Assembly: GCF_900537075.1 (NCBI RefSeq)
Contig: NZ_UNRA01000004.1
Location: 62,001 to 126,000 of the forward strand
Reading direction: 5' to 3'
Length of the DNA stretch: 64,000 bases
Source: Tropicibacter sp. Alg240-R139
GTDB taxonomy: Bacteria; Pseudomonadota; Alphaproteobacteria; Rhodobacterales; Rhodobacteraceae
Part shown: positions 42,757 to 51,794 of the stretch, in pieces
How the letters are laid out: the number at the start of each line of letters is the position of its first letter
Numbering within the stretch: position 1 is the first letter of the stretch
Notes under the pieces: generated by a model
Databases searched by the model: none
What the model saw: the letters and a program-made list of their open reading frames with translations, nothing else
What the model was told of the DNA's origin: nothing
Translations under genes and position numbers: made by a program

Positions 42757-43928
42757 GGATTTGCCCACCAGTCCCCTGGTTTTGACCGCTGCCCATGATC
42801 TTTTGCCAGGCGCAAAGCCAGTTTGCGCAGGGGGGACAGCGCCAGCTTTAGCCACAACTTGTGTCGCCGTTTGGAATAGTCGCGGTTAAACGGGCACACC
42901 CGCATACATATCGCGCAATCGGATGAAAGCTTGGCCCAGAACGAAAAGCACTTTTCAGCGTCAGACGTCCATTTTCGCACGCCCTTGATCGCCGAGACAT
43001 TGGCCGTGTCGGTCGATGGTGGGCCGTAGGGCAGGGCCTTAACCGGGCAGGCGTCGGCGCATTTGGTGCAGATATTACAGAAAGCCTTTACCCCTTTTGG
43101 TTCGGGGATGTCATGGGCCAGTGGCAGGTTGGTGAAGATCTTGGAAAACCGCAGACGAGGGCCAAATTCGGGCGTGATCACCATCTGGTTGCGGGCATAT
43201 TCACCCAGGCCAGCCTTTACCGCATAGGGGATGACCAACCCGGTGTCATTCATTGACGGCACGGCCTCATACCCCAAATTGCGGATGTAGGCGGCCAGTT
43301 GCATGACGACCGATGCCTCATGGCTATACTCACGCCCAGTGGCGGCGCCGGCCAGGGCCGAAGGGTAGGTGGCCACCAGTTCCTTGTCCATCTCGTGCCC
43401 CAGCACGATCACCGAGTTCAGCCCCTCGGGCAGATCGAGCGGTGCTTCGGTCAGGTCACGGGTATCCACGCGCGAGGTATAAAGCCAGCGGTCATCCAGA
43501 TCGGTCACGCCACACAGATCAGCACCAAAGAACTTGGCGATGCGTTTGACCTCGTCGCTCATTTTGGCCGGATCGTCGATCTCGGCCTGCAGGGGCGCGA
43601 CAGGGGTGTCGCTGCTGATCGGAGCCTGAAACCCTTCACGCCGACCTTGATCCGCGAAACGGTTGGTCATTACGTCCGAGATCAGCCAGGCGGCGTTGCG
43701 CAGGGCAAAGTCCTTTTGCGTGAACCCGTCCCCGCGCCGGGGCGTGGCCTCCATCCGGTAAGAGGCAAAGAACTTCGCCGTGTGCTTGGATTTCACCCTG
43801 TTGTCCCACATGGCGCGGGTGAAGACGTCGTTGCGCTGCGTGAACCGTTCGAAATCTTCGGTCACGTCGATGCCGGCGGCGGCGTCATTGGCTTTTTGCG
43901 GGGTGTCCCGGTTCGATGGATAGCTCAT
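42753..43928 (-). CDS. Reductive dehalogenase-like Fe-S protein
   Basis: The 391-residue protein ends with two ferredoxin-like clusters: CNICTKCADACP (CxxCxxCxxxC) and a Cys followed 10 residues later by CAICMRVCPFN, giving C-x10-C-x2-C-x3-C. That pair is diagnostic of corrinoid-dependent reductive dehalogenases. Upstream parts (FSKIFTNLPLAHD and RNLGYEAVPSMND) also fit that family rather than QueG. It has no Tat signal and no RdhB anchor gene nearby, so it is a cytoplasmic type. The C-terminal reductase domain of self-sufficient enzymes is absent, so a partner is needed. The start at 43928 is not supported by a strong ribosome binding site. Confidence 0.85.
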   Translation of the reverse strand: MSYPSNRDTPQKANDAAAGIDVTEDFERFTQRNDVFTRAMWDNRVKSKHTAKFFASYRMEATPRRGDGFTQKDFALRNAAWLISDVMTNRFADQGRREGFQAPISSDTPVAPLQAEIDDPAKMSDEVKRIAKFFGADLCGVTDLDDRWLYTSRVDTRDLTEAPLDLPEGLNSVIVLGHEMDKELVATYPSALAGAATGREYSHEASVVMQLAAYIRNLGYEAVPSMNDTGLVIPYAVKAGLGEYARNQMVITPEFGPRLRFSKIFTNLPLAHDIPEPKGVKAFCNICTKCADACPVKALPYGPPSTDTANVSAIKGVRKWTSDAEKCFSFWAKLSSDCAICMRVCPFNRDYSKRRHKLWLKLALSPLRKLALRLAKDHGQRSKPGDWWANP

Positions 43929-44026
43929 GATCTGGACGCTATCTGCGGTTTGTGGGTAGGGCAATGGCCCTGTTGCCCGCGCGCTGGATGCGCTATGCCC
44001 GGGACCGTAGACCAACGGAGGGGCAG

Positions 44027-44497
44027 ATGAACGAAGAGATATTGGCAGTGGTCGAGGCCTCGGCCCCGCGCAGGTGGATGGGGGTCGGCATGCTCGCCGC
44101 TATGTCGCTGATGTCGTTCTATGTCGCTTTGCTGGGCGGACCAGACTTATTGTGGCAGGCGTTTTTGATCGTCGTGGGCGGTGCGGCCATGTGGCTGGCG
44201 CTCAAGATGTGGCGCGCCACCACGGCGCAAGTTGAACTGACCGAGACCGAGCTGCGGTCAACCGATGGTCAGCTGATCGCACGGGTCGAAGATATCGAAA
44301 ACATGGATCGGGGCGTTTTTGCGTTCAAACCCTCGAATGGTTTCCTGCTGCGGACCAGCCAGCCAGCGTCTCGTGTTTGGCAACCGGGTCTGTGGTGGCG
44401 GATGGGGCGCCGCGTCGGGATCGGGGGCGTGACGCCCGGATCACAGAGCAAATTCATGGCCGAAATGATCTCGGCCATGATCGCGCAGCGGGATTGA
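44027..44497 (+). CDS. Conserved two-helix membrane protein
   Basis: The 156-residue protein has two membrane helices near residues 18-35 and 43-60, then a soluble C-terminal domain (VELTETELRSTDGQLIARVEDI and KPSNGFLLRTSQP) that looks like a small beta-rich domain. The start at 44027 is set by GGAGGGG. I know proteins of this size and layout from related genomes only as conserved hypotheticals. It diverges from the reductive dehalogenase-like gene. Confidence 0.75.
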   Translation: MNEEILAVVEASAPRRWMGVGMLAAMSLMSFYVALLGGPDLLWQAFLIVVGGAAMWLALKMWRATTAQVELTETELRSTDGQLIARVEDIENMDRGVFAFKPSNGFLLRTSQPASRVWQPGLWWRMGRRVGIGGVTPGSQSKFMAEMISAMIAQRD

Positions 44498-44553
44498 GGA
44501 CAAAACGCCAGCCGTCTGCGACCGGATTGTGTTGGTGGCTGTCAAGAAAACGG

Positions 44554-44630
44554 GGTGCTCCCGCCAGTCGTCGATGCATCAAAGATGCACGTCCTCCCGT
44601 TGGGCGTGGCCTCGCCTTTGGCGAGGTGCC
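44554..44630 (+). repeat. Structured intergenic repeat, copy C
   Basis: This copy lies between convergent genes. The block GCTCCCGCCAGTCGTCG leads into hairpin 1 (TGCATC-AAA-GATGCA, 44575-44589), then GTCCTCCCGTTGGGC, then hairpin 2 (CCTCGCC-TTT-GGCGAGG, 44610-44626). The stem sequences differ from copies A and B while base pairing is kept. Confidence 0.8.
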
Positions 44631-44694
44631 AATCGTTGCGCCGCGAAGCTTTCGGACGCGCAGCAGATAGCAGAGGGCGCAATCGTGGCCAGTT

Positions 44695-45246
44695 TCAGGA
44701 CGCCCAGGCCACTTGGTTGGTGAAACGCGGACGGGTAAAGACAAAATTGTCCATTTCCATCTCGTTGATCCCAACTTTGAAGGGCGGCACATAGGTGTTG
44801 CTGGTCTCGATCAGGATCACGCGCTCTTCGTCCGGCATCGTTGGCAGGCGGTCGGCCATGTCACCGATGGTCGCATTGGTCAGTTCGTCCTGATAGCCGC
44901 GGACACGCGACCAATCAACGTAATAACGGTCGTCTTCTTCATCCCAGCGGATGACAGAAATGCGCACTTTGGTGGACGACTGGCTGCGAGTCATCAGGTT
45001 CAGGAGCCGCTGCATCGAATCGATGTAGGTATCGTTAATACCAGCAGTCTCGCGTGAGACCAGATCGCTGATGGTAAACGCTGCCTTAAGGTTGGCCGCG
45101 CTCTGGCGGTAGCCGTCAAAGTAGGTGTAGCAGGCCATGATGACCCAGAAGAGCACCGGGAACATCAGGACAAATTCGACAGAAACCGACCCGCTTTCGT
45201 CGCGGGCAAACCGACCCAGGAAGTTTTTGAACATTGAACGGGACAT
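44695..45246 (-). CDS. TadE-like pseudopilin-type protein
   Basis: The 183-residue protein has an N-terminal DESGSVSVEFVLMFPVLFWVIM segment near residues 15-38, typical of TadE: a short charged leader, a Glu five residues into the hydrophobic helix, and one membrane span. The remaining part is probably outside. It follows another TadE-like gene after 3 bp. It is likely to be a minor component of a Tad (Flp pilus) system or of a related surface structure. Confidence 0.82.
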   Translation of the reverse strand: MSRSMFKNFLGRFARDESGSVSVEFVLMFPVLFWVIMACYTYFDGYRQSAANLKAAFTISDLVSRETAGINDTYIDSMQRLLNLMTRSQSSTKVRISVIRWDEEDDRYYVDWSRVRGYQDELTNATIGDMADRLPTMPDEERVILIETSNTYVPPFKVGINEMEMDNFVFTRPRFTNQVAWAS

Positions 45247-45249
45247 GGC

Positions 45250-45786
45250 TTACTGCGGCTCCTGCACAAATACGGTTGTTGCGACCAGCGCATATTGGCC
45301 TTCGGCGTTGTCTGCCAATTGCTTGCCCAGTCCCGAGGTTGGGAACAGTGGGTCGATTTTGGCGCAGGCGCGCAAGATCATCAGGTCGTTGCTTGCTCCG
45401 CTGACAAAGCTTCGCACCGGTTTGACCTCTTCGGTGCGGTCTGTGCAATCGGGATCGCCATCGATGTCCAGCGGGCTGCGCGGATCCACCTGGATCATTT
45501 CTAGCCGCATGTTGGCATCACAGCTTTTGATAAAGGTGGCACGTTCACAGATCGTCGTTTTCAGATCGTCGTGTTGAAAGTTGACACCGGTGCCCAGACG
45601 GATGTCACGCACCGTCATGTCGACGGCGCGTTCCAGCATGGCGTGTTTGAGTGTGACAAAGGCCAGTTCGATCCCCGATAACATGGCCACCATGAGCAAG
45701 GGAAACAGCAGCGCGAATTCGACCGTTGCATTGCCCCGTTCGTCGTCCGAAAAGCGGCGGAACCGTTTAACCATACGCTTGATCAT
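45250..45786 (-). CDS. TadE-like protein
   Basis: The 178-residue protein shows DERGNATVEFALLFPLLMVAML near residues 15-36, the TadE motif. A further helical region follows, then a domain with a disulfide-like pair of Cys. It overlaps TadG by 4 bases and precedes the next TadE-like gene by 3 bp. Confidence 0.85.
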   Translation of the reverse strand: MIKRMVKRFRRFSDDERGNATVEFALLFPLLMVAMLSGIELAFVTLKHAMLERAVDMTVRDIRLGTGVNFQHDDLKTTICERATFIKSCDANMRLEMIQVDPRSPLDIDGDPDCTDRTEEVKPVRSFVSGASNDLMILRACAKIDPLFPTSGLGKQLADNAEGQYALVATTVFVQEPQ

Positions 45787-47480
45787 TGGGTCAGCCTCAA
45801 CTTGCGGATCGAGGAGGCGATTGACGCAAAGGCGTCTGAAATCTCCAACCCGTCCACATCATAGAAATGGCTGTCCGAACTGGCGCAGTTCTTGAGGACC
45901 GCCAGGCCGTTACTGGGGGCTTCGAAACCGATGGTGTAAACGATCACGTTCTCCGCCTTTGCGGCGTCACAGATATCTTTGGTGCGATTGTCCTTGGTGC
46001 TGGAGCCTACATAACTCCGCACGCCGTAGTACCATTCATCCCGCGCTTGGCTGTCGTTCATCCAAGGATAATAATGTTTGCTGAGATTGAACTGCAGCGA
46101 AGTCTGTTCCCACAGCTGAGGATATGCCAGACGCTCGGCACTCCCTGGTTCTTCGACGGTTTCCTGAACCCAACTGCCATAGTAGCAGTTACCGTAGTAA
46201 AGGGTACCGGTGCACTCCCACTCCGTGGTTGTACCGTTGCCATAGGGATGATCTTCCCAGCTGTTTTCGTGCGGCCAGTAATAGCGGTCGGTAGACGGTC
46301 TGTAGACCGAATACTTCTCTTCTTGTGAATTCCACCAGATGTTCGAATTGCCCTGACGATACTGGTCACGCAGATAATACTGGCTGGTGTTCTGGCCGTC
46401 CGTCATCAACACGATGACTTTTAGCGTTTCGCCATCCGAATAGCGGTGCGGGCGCAGCGCGAAATCGTTGGGAATATCGCCATCCGTGATCAGGTTGGTG
46501 ACAACACCGTTCATGCTGTAATCCAACAGAGCAGTGCCCCATTTCATACCCACATCGATCGACGTGTTGCCACGCGCGGTCAGCGCCGTGATGAAGTTCT
46601 TCAGTGTGTCGCGGTCTTTTTGCAGTGGCATAATCTCGCGGCGGCTGTCGGATTCGCACACCGGGAATATTACCAGATCGCCATAAGGGCGGCCGTCGCT
46701 GCGGCTGGAACCTGAACTGGTGAACGTGTCGAAATGCAAGGTCCGCGGGCGTGCTGCAGTGGGGTTCAGAAGCGTCGATGAAAAGTCGTTGGATGGGAAG
46801 TTGATACAATTCGAGTGGGCGTTTTCGCCAGTCACGTTGAACTCGTCCATCATGTTGTCCGTCACAGACACCTGGGTGGCGTAGGGAACGATGGAAATCG
46901 ACAATTTCCCGTCTTCGGTATTGTCAGCCATCTGGTCGACAAAATCGCGCGCGGCGACCTTCAGGTTTGTTAGACGGCTGTTCGAATTCATGGATCCCGA
47001 CACGTCCAGAACCAATGAAATCTCGACGCCACCGATACTTTCTTCGGCGGTGCTGGCCGCCGGAGCGCTCAGCGTGTCGACGCCTGTCATATGCATGAAC
47101 TGGGTTGGAAATTCTGATTCCGCAGTCGCCTTCACGTTCCGGTAACCTAAACCCTCGGAGACGGTCACGCTGGTCAGAAACTGTAGAAGATCGGCCTTCT
47201 CCAGATACTCGCGGACCACGGCTTCGGGTTCGAGGGATTGGTCAAGGTCAGCCGCTGCCAAAACGGCGCGGTCCATTGTGTATTGCAGCTTTGCGCGGTC
47301 CCGTTCGTATCGCATGACATCGATTCCGATGCCGCCTACGGCCAGCATGATGACGAACAGAAACAATACGAAAATGGCGATCACGCCGCTTTCATCGGAC
47401 GCAAAACGCTTTGCGCGACGTGACAGATTACGACGCATGGCACGGTTAAGCCTGGTCTTGTTATCACCGTCAGTAAACAT
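45783..47480 (-). CDS. TadG-like protein with von Willebrand A domain
   Basis: The 565-residue protein has an N-terminal TadG/TadE-like helix (DESGVIAIFVLFLFVIMLAVGG, about residues 29-52) and a VWA domain with a metal-binding site (LVLDVSGSMNSNSRL, DxSxS near 155). A long insert rich in Trp, Tyr, Ser and Asn occurs in the middle. The C-terminal region resembles the end of VWA folds (VIVYTIGFEA). VWA domains bind ligands, so it could interact with surfaces. The first of three genes in an operon, with a good GAGAGGTG before the ATG. Confidence 0.87.
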   Translation of the reverse strand: MFTDGDNKTRLNRAMRRNLSRRAKRFASDESGVIAIFVLFLFVIMLAVGGIGIDVMRYERDRAKLQYTMDRAVLAAADLDQSLEPEAVVREYLEKADLLQFLTSVTVSEGLGYRNVKATAESEFPTQFMHMTGVDTLSAPAASTAEESIGGVEISLVLDVSGSMNSNSRLTNLKVAARDFVDQMADNTEDGKLSISIVPYATQVSVTDNMMDEFNVTGENAHSNCINFPSNDFSSTLLNPTAARPRTLHFDTFTSSGSSRSDGRPYGDLVIFPVCESDSRREIMPLQKDRDTLKNFITALTARGNTSIDVGMKWGTALLDYSMNGVVTNLITDGDIPNDFALRPHRYSDGETLKVIVLMTDGQNTSQYYLRDQYRQGNSNIWWNSQEEKYSVYRPSTDRYYWPHENSWEDHPYGNGTTTEWECTGTLYYGNCYYGSWVQETVEEPGSAERLAYPQLWEQTSLQFNLSKHYYPWMNDSQARDEWYYGVRSYVGSSTKDNRTKDICDAAKAENVIVYTIGFEAPSNGLAVLKNCASSDSHFYDVDGLEISDAFASIASSIRKLRLTQ

Positions 47481-47728
47481 GACTCACCTCTCTCTTCAGC
47501 GTCTCGCAAGTACTCTGAAGACAAACTTCCACTGAATGTTTTTGCCGTGAGATGATGGCTAAATTGGGGCGCAATATGTTCCAAACAAAGGATATTAACT
47601 CTTGGTTTGAGACATTTCGAGTGGCCGCTCAGGCTTTGTTTCCTTGGGTGAAACAATGGGCGCGTTGCGCAATTCGGGGCGTGATTCGGCATTTACCGTA
47701 AGTCCGGCATTTTGCAAGTGATTAAAAA

Positions 47729-47770
47729 TGTCGCACTTATTAATCGAACGGTCATACTGTCGCTGCGACA
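47729..47770. promoter_or_regulatory. TGTCGC palindrome cluster upstream of gdh gene
   Basis: TGTCGCA occurs at 47729-47735, and TGTCGC-T-GCGACA, a perfect 6-bp inverted repeat, at 47758-47770. The two are 29 bp apart. They lie 44 to 85 bp before the GTG start of the glutamate dehydrogenase gene, which suggests an operator. The remainder of the 47481-47813 gap shows no gene. Confidence 0.45.
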
Positions 47771-47813
47771 ACTCATCCTTGAGCGAGTCGCAGAAGGTCA
47801 TGGAGGAAGTATT

Positions 47814-49250
47814 GTGAGTATGACCCGTACAAATGAGCCCAGTTTTCGTGAAAGCGTAGATTTGATGTTCAACAGAGCGGTTGCCCTGATGGACCTGCCG
47901 CCGGGGCTGGAAGAGAAGATCCGGGTCTGCAATGCGACCTACACGGTGCGGTTCGGCGTGCGATTGCGCGGACAGATCCAAACCTTTGTCGGCTATCGCT
48001 CGGTACATTCCGAGCACATGGAGCCGGTCAAGGGCGGTATCCGTTACGCGCCATCGGTGAACCAGGACGAGGTCGAGGCGTTGGCCGCCCTGATGACGTA
48101 CAAATGCGCGCTGGTCGAGGCGCCGTTTGGCGGCTCCAAGGGCGGGTTGTGCATTGATCCGCGTCAGTATGACGAGCACGAGTTGGAGCAGATCACCCGC
48201 CGCTTCGCCTATGAGTTGGCCAAGCGTGATCTGATCCACCCGTCTCAGAACGTTCCGGCCCCGGACATGGGCACCGGCGAGCGCGAGATGGCCTGGATTG
48301 CGGACCAATACGCGCGGATGAACACCACGGACATCAACGCGCGTGCCTGTGTCACCGGCAAGCCGCTGAATGCGGGCGGTATCTCGGGCCGGGTCGAGGC
48401 GACGGGGCGCGGCGTGCAATACGCCCTGCGCGAATTCTTCCGCGATCCGCGTGATGTGGCCAAGGCAGGGCTTAGCGGTTCGCTTGATGGCAAACGTGTG
48501 ATCGTGCAGGGCCTTGGTAATGTGGGGTATCACGCGGCCAAGTTCCTGCAAGAGGAAGACGGCTCCAAAATCATCGGCATCATCGAGCGCGATGGCGGTT
48601 TGTTCAATGCTGATGGGTTGGACGTCGAAGGTGTGCGGAACTGGATCATCAAACATGGCGGCGTGACCGGGTATCCGGATGCAACCCATACAGCCGATGG
48701 TGCGGTTCTTATGGAAGAGGACTGTGACATTCTCATTCCGGCGGCGCTGGAAGGTGTGATCAATCTGGGCAACGCGGCCAACGTCAAAGCCCCGCTGATC
48801 ATCGAGGCCGCGAATGGCCCCGTTACCGCCGGCGCTGATGATATACTGCGTAAGAAAGGCACAGTGATCATTCCCGACATGTACGCCAACGCGGGCGGTG
48901 TGACAGTGTCATACTTTGAATGGGTCAAAAACTTGAGCCATATCCGCTTTGGCCGGATGCAGCGCCGTCAGGAAGAGGCGCGCCATCAGCTGGTTATCGA
49001 CGAGCTGCAGCGTCTGGACAATTACTTGGGCGATGCCTGGTCGATGTCGCCGGACTTCAAACAGAAGTATCTGCGTGGTGCCGGTGAATTGGAACTGGTG
49101 CGCTCGGGCCTCGATGACACCATGCGGATCGCCTATCAGTCGATGCGCGAGATCTGGCACGACCGTGCGGATGTCGAAGACCTGCGAACGGCGGCCTATC
49201 TGGTGTCGATCAACAAGGTCGCAGCGAGCTATCGCGCCAAAGGCCTCTAA
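47814..49250 (+). CDS. gdhA: Glu/Leu/Phe/Val dehydrogenase (glutamate dehydrogenase)
   Basis: The 478-residue enzyme interconverts glutamate and 2-oxoglutarate. Key motifs: VKGGIRYAP, YKCALVEAPFGGSKGG with the catalytic Lys, PAPDMGTGEREM, and VQGLGNVGYHAAKFL for NAD(P). The start is GTG at 47814, with GGAGG seven bases before; an ATG two codons later is the alternative. A terminator follows 20 bp after the stop. The gene name is given by family; related alphaproteobacterial names differ. Confidence 0.92.
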   Translation: MSMTRTNEPSFRESVDLMFNRAVALMDLPPGLEEKIRVCNATYTVRFGVRLRGQIQTFVGYRSVHSEHMEPVKGGIRYAPSVNQDEVEALAALMTYKCALVEAPFGGSKGGLCIDPRQYDEHELEQITRRFAYELAKRDLIHPSQNVPAPDMGTGEREMAWIADQYARMNTTDINARACVTGKPLNAGGISGRVEATGRGVQYALREFFRDPRDVAKAGLSGSLDGKRVIVQGLGNVGYHAAKFLQEEDGSKIIGIIERDGGLFNADGLDVEGVRNWIIKHGGVTGYPDATHTADGAVLMEEDCDILIPAALEGVINLGNAANVKAPLIIEAANGPVTAGADDILRKKGTVIIPDMYANAGGVTVSYFEWVKNLSHIRFGRMQRRQEEARHQLVIDELQRLDNYLGDAWSMSPDFKQKYLRGAGELELVRSGLDDTMRIAYQSMREIWHDRADVEDLRTAAYLVSINKVAASYRAKGL

Positions 49251-49269
49251 TTTTATGGAAACAACAATC

Positions 49270-49302
49270 AAAGCGGTGTGCAGTTTTGCGCGCCGCTTTT
49301 TT
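49270..49302 (+). terminator. Rho-independent terminator after gdhA
   Basis: A 12-bp stem (49270-49281 with 49288-49299, two G-U pairs) and a T-run follow the gdhA stop by 20 bp. The inner seven base pairs read AAAGCGG/CCGCTTT. Confidence 0.85.
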
Positions 49303-49418
49303 GCCTATTGGGCGCTCTGTGTCCGAAAAGGCAGTGTTTTTAGATTTTAGCCAGCTTGGGTTGGGATGAACGCGGCATCGCTCTATTATTTCGGTATGAG
49401 ATGCAAAAGGAATTGCCG

Positions 49419-50318
49419 GTGACCTATCTAACACGTCTGCTTGCCGTTTGCACCGGCGCTATTTTGCTCACCGGAGATCCAGCCGCGTCGCAACAGCGCA
49501 CGGGGTGGGTGTCCCAGTTTGAAGGGCTCGCGGTTTTTCAGGGCAACGCAGGCTTAAGCGCCGGGGGCGAATTCAGCGCATCGCGTGCGTTCGTGCGCGG
49601 GGGCGGGCTCTACCGGTTCGACAGCGGCGCTTCGGCGGGCCTGTTTCTTAGCTACGGCGAGTTCTCTTACGATTTCAGCTTTGCGGGCAACCAACCCTGG
49701 GACCGCATCCGGGATGTCAGGATTTCAGCTCCAGTTCGGTTTTCTGTTGGTGAGACCGCCACGGTCTTTGTCTCGCCGCAAGTTCGTTGGGATTACGAGA
49801 AAGGGGCACAGTCGTCTGATGGGCGGACTTACGGGGTTTTTGCCGGCATCAGCTGGCAGGTGAACCCGAACTTGCGGATTGGCCCTGCATTTGGCGCGTT
49901 TTCTGAAGTGGGAACCGACGGCACCGAAATCTTTCCCGCGGTTTTGGTAGATTGGGACTTCTCGCCCAATTGGAACCTGAGCACAGGTACGGGTCTAGGG
50001 GCAACACAGGGACCCGGAGTGATCCTGAGCTACCAGCATTCGGATGCATGGAGCTTTTCGTTGGCAGCACGATCGGAACGAGTTCGCTTTCGCCTGGACA
50101 ACACTGGCCTTGCGCCTGGCGGGGTTGGCGAAGACAGAAGCATTCCGGTGGTTCTGTCTGTGGCATACGAGCCCAACCCAGGCGTCCGCGTGAGCGCCTT
50201 TGTCGGGGCCGAATTTGACGGACGTCTGACGCTGGATTCAGCGACTGGCACCGAAATCAGTCGCCAAGATTATGACACCGCACCAATCGTCGGCTTAGCC
50301 GCGCGAATTCGGTTTTAG
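49419..50318 (+). CDS. Outer-membrane beta-barrel protein
   Basis: The protein has about 299 residues with an N-terminal signal (hydrophobic TRLLAVCTGAILL, then ASQQ). The rest alternates polar and aromatic residues in short strands (for example SAGLFLSYGEFSYDFSF), with a C-terminal aromatic end RIRF typical for outer-membrane barrels. No known porin signature is seen. The GTG at 49419 follows AAGGA by 7 bases and gives a normal signal peptide; an ATG at 49401 would add six residues. The function is not known. Confidence 0.72.
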   Translation: MTYLTRLLAVCTGAILLTGDPAASQQRTGWVSQFEGLAVFQGNAGLSAGGEFSASRAFVRGGGLYRFDSGASAGLFLSYGEFSYDFSFAGNQPWDRIRDVRISAPVRFSVGETATVFVSPQVRWDYEKGAQSSDGRTYGVFAGISWQVNPNLRIGPAFGAFSEVGTDGTEIFPAVLVDWDFSPNWNLSTGTGLGATQGPGVILSYQHSDAWSFSLAARSERVRFRLDNTGLAPGGVGEDRSIPVVLSVAYEPNPGVRVSAFVGAEFDGRLTLDSATGTEISRQDYDTAPIVGLAARIRF

Positions 50319-50477
50319 GGAAAGTCGTGGCATTCCTGCATCCTCTGCGGGGCGTCTTTGCAACAGATCCGGTCGCACTCTGACATGTTTTTGTCGAAAA
50401 GCGATATGGTGATCTGAAAGTGGATTGATACATCTATTCTGACGGGCGCATTCCGGCCCAACAGGAGGAAGCAGATC

Positions 50478-51731
50478 ATGCGTTTTTCAGGCCTTCGCGT
50501 TATCAAGGAAGGGTTGACCGGCAACAAGGGCTGGAAACCCCATTGGCGCGATCCCGAACCCAAGTCGGAATATGACATCGTCATCATTGGCGGCGGGGGG
50601 CACGGGTTGGCGACAGCCTATTACCTGGCCAAGGAACACGGGTTGACCAATATCGCGGTTCTGGAAAAGGGCTATATCGGCGGCGGCAACGTGGGCCGGA
50701 ATACGACGATCATTCGCGCCAATTACTTCCTGCAGGGCAATTCCGAATTCTACTCGCATTCGCTGAAATTGTGGGAAGGGCTGGAACAAGACCTGAACTA
50801 CAACGTGATGCATTCGCAGCGTGGAATCATCAACCTGTTCCATTCCGACGGGCAGCGTGATGCGCGGGCGCGACAAGGCAACATGATGCTGAGCCAGGGC
50901 GATGATGCTGTTCTGCTGGGCCGGGACGAGCTGCGCAAAATGCTGCCTTATCTGGATTTCGACAACGCGCGTTTCCCGATTTACGGCGGGCTGTATCACC
51001 CGCGCGGCGGCACTGCGCGCCACGATGCTGTGGCCTGGGGTTTTGCTCGCGGTGCAGACCAGCGCGGCGTCGATCTGCTGCAGAACTGCGAAGTGACGGG
51101 CATCGATATAGAGGATGGCACGGTCAAGGGCGTGCAAACCTCTCGCGGGCCGATCCGGGCCAAGAAAGTGGCGATGGTCGTCGCAGGCCGTTCCAGCCAG
51201 GTGGCAGCGATGGCGGGCATGACCCTGCCAATCGAAAGCCACGTGCTGCAAGCCTTTGTCACCGAGGGGCTGAAGCCGGTGATCGACAATGTCGTCACCT
51301 TTGGCATGGGCCATTTCTATATCAGCCAGTCGGACAAGGGGGGGCTGGTCTTTGGCGGCGATCTGGATTTCTACGCATCCTATGCGGCGCGGGGCAATCT
51401 GGCGACGGCGGAACATGTGATGGAGGCGGGCATGGCCCTGATGCCGATGATCGGCAAGGCCAAGATGCTGCGCAGTTGGGGCGGGATTATGGACATGTCG
51501 CCCGATGGCTCGCCCATCATAGACCGAACCCATATCGACGGGCTCTATCTGAACTGCGGCTGGAACTACGGCGGGTTCAAAGCGGTGCCGGGGTCGGGCA
51601 ACGTCTTTGCCCATCTGATCGCGACGGACCGCTATCACGAGAACGCCTCTGGCTATCAGCTGGATCGCTTCCGCACCGGGCGGGGCATCATCGACGAAGA
51701 GAGCAAGGGCTCTCAACACAACCTGCACTAG
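50478..51731 (+). CDS. soxB: Sarcosine oxidase subunit beta
   Basis: The 417-residue subunit has FAD-binding IIGGGGHGLATAYYLAKEHG and the FMN-linked region in GGTARHDAVAWG, in which the His is the likely covalent FMN attachment site in heterotetrameric enzymes. C-terminal WNYGGFKAVPGSG is typical. The enzyme demethylates sarcosine to glycine, giving 5,10-methylene-THF and peroxide. First gene of the sox cluster. Confidence 0.96.
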   Translation: MRFSGLRVIKEGLTGNKGWKPHWRDPEPKSEYDIVIIGGGGHGLATAYYLAKEHGLTNIAVLEKGYIGGGNVGRNTTIIRANYFLQGNSEFYSHSLKLWEGLEQDLNYNVMHSQRGIINLFHSDGQRDARARQGNMMLSQGDDAVLLGRDELRKMLPYLDFDNARFPIYGGLYHPRGGTARHDAVAWGFARGADQRGVDLLQNCEVTGIDIEDGTVKGVQTSRGPIRAKKVAMVVAGRSSQVAAMAGMTLPIESHVLQAFVTEGLKPVIDNVVTFGMGHFYISQSDKGGLVFGGDLDFYASYAARGNLATAEHVMEAGMALMPMIGKAKMLRSWGGIMDMSPDGSPIIDRTHIDGLYLNCGWNYGGFKAVPGSGNVFAHLIATDRYHENASGYQLDRFRTGRGIIDEESKGSQHNLH

Positions 51732-51743
51732 GGGGTAAGGCAG

Positions 51744-51794
51744 ATGTCGGATTTCCGTATTTGTAACAAAATGAAGCAGGGGTTTGAGGCATGA
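51744..51794 (+). CDS. Possible 16-residue coupled leader ORF
   Basis: An ATG at 51744 preceded by GGGGGTAAGG opens a 16-codon frame (MSDFRICNKMKQGFEA) whose TGA overlaps the soxD ATG (ATGA). It could improve soxD translation by coupling. No conservation can be tested here. Confidence 0.3.
   Translation: MSDFRICNKMKQGFEA

Noticed and set aside
47595-48689. Long minus-strand open frame opposite gdhA
   Set aside because: It is the antisense image of gdhA, common in high-GC DNA, with no domain of its own.
50487-51728. Long minus-strand frame opposite soxB
   Set aside because: It is a shadow of soxB with His/Arg/Gln-rich composition and no start signal.
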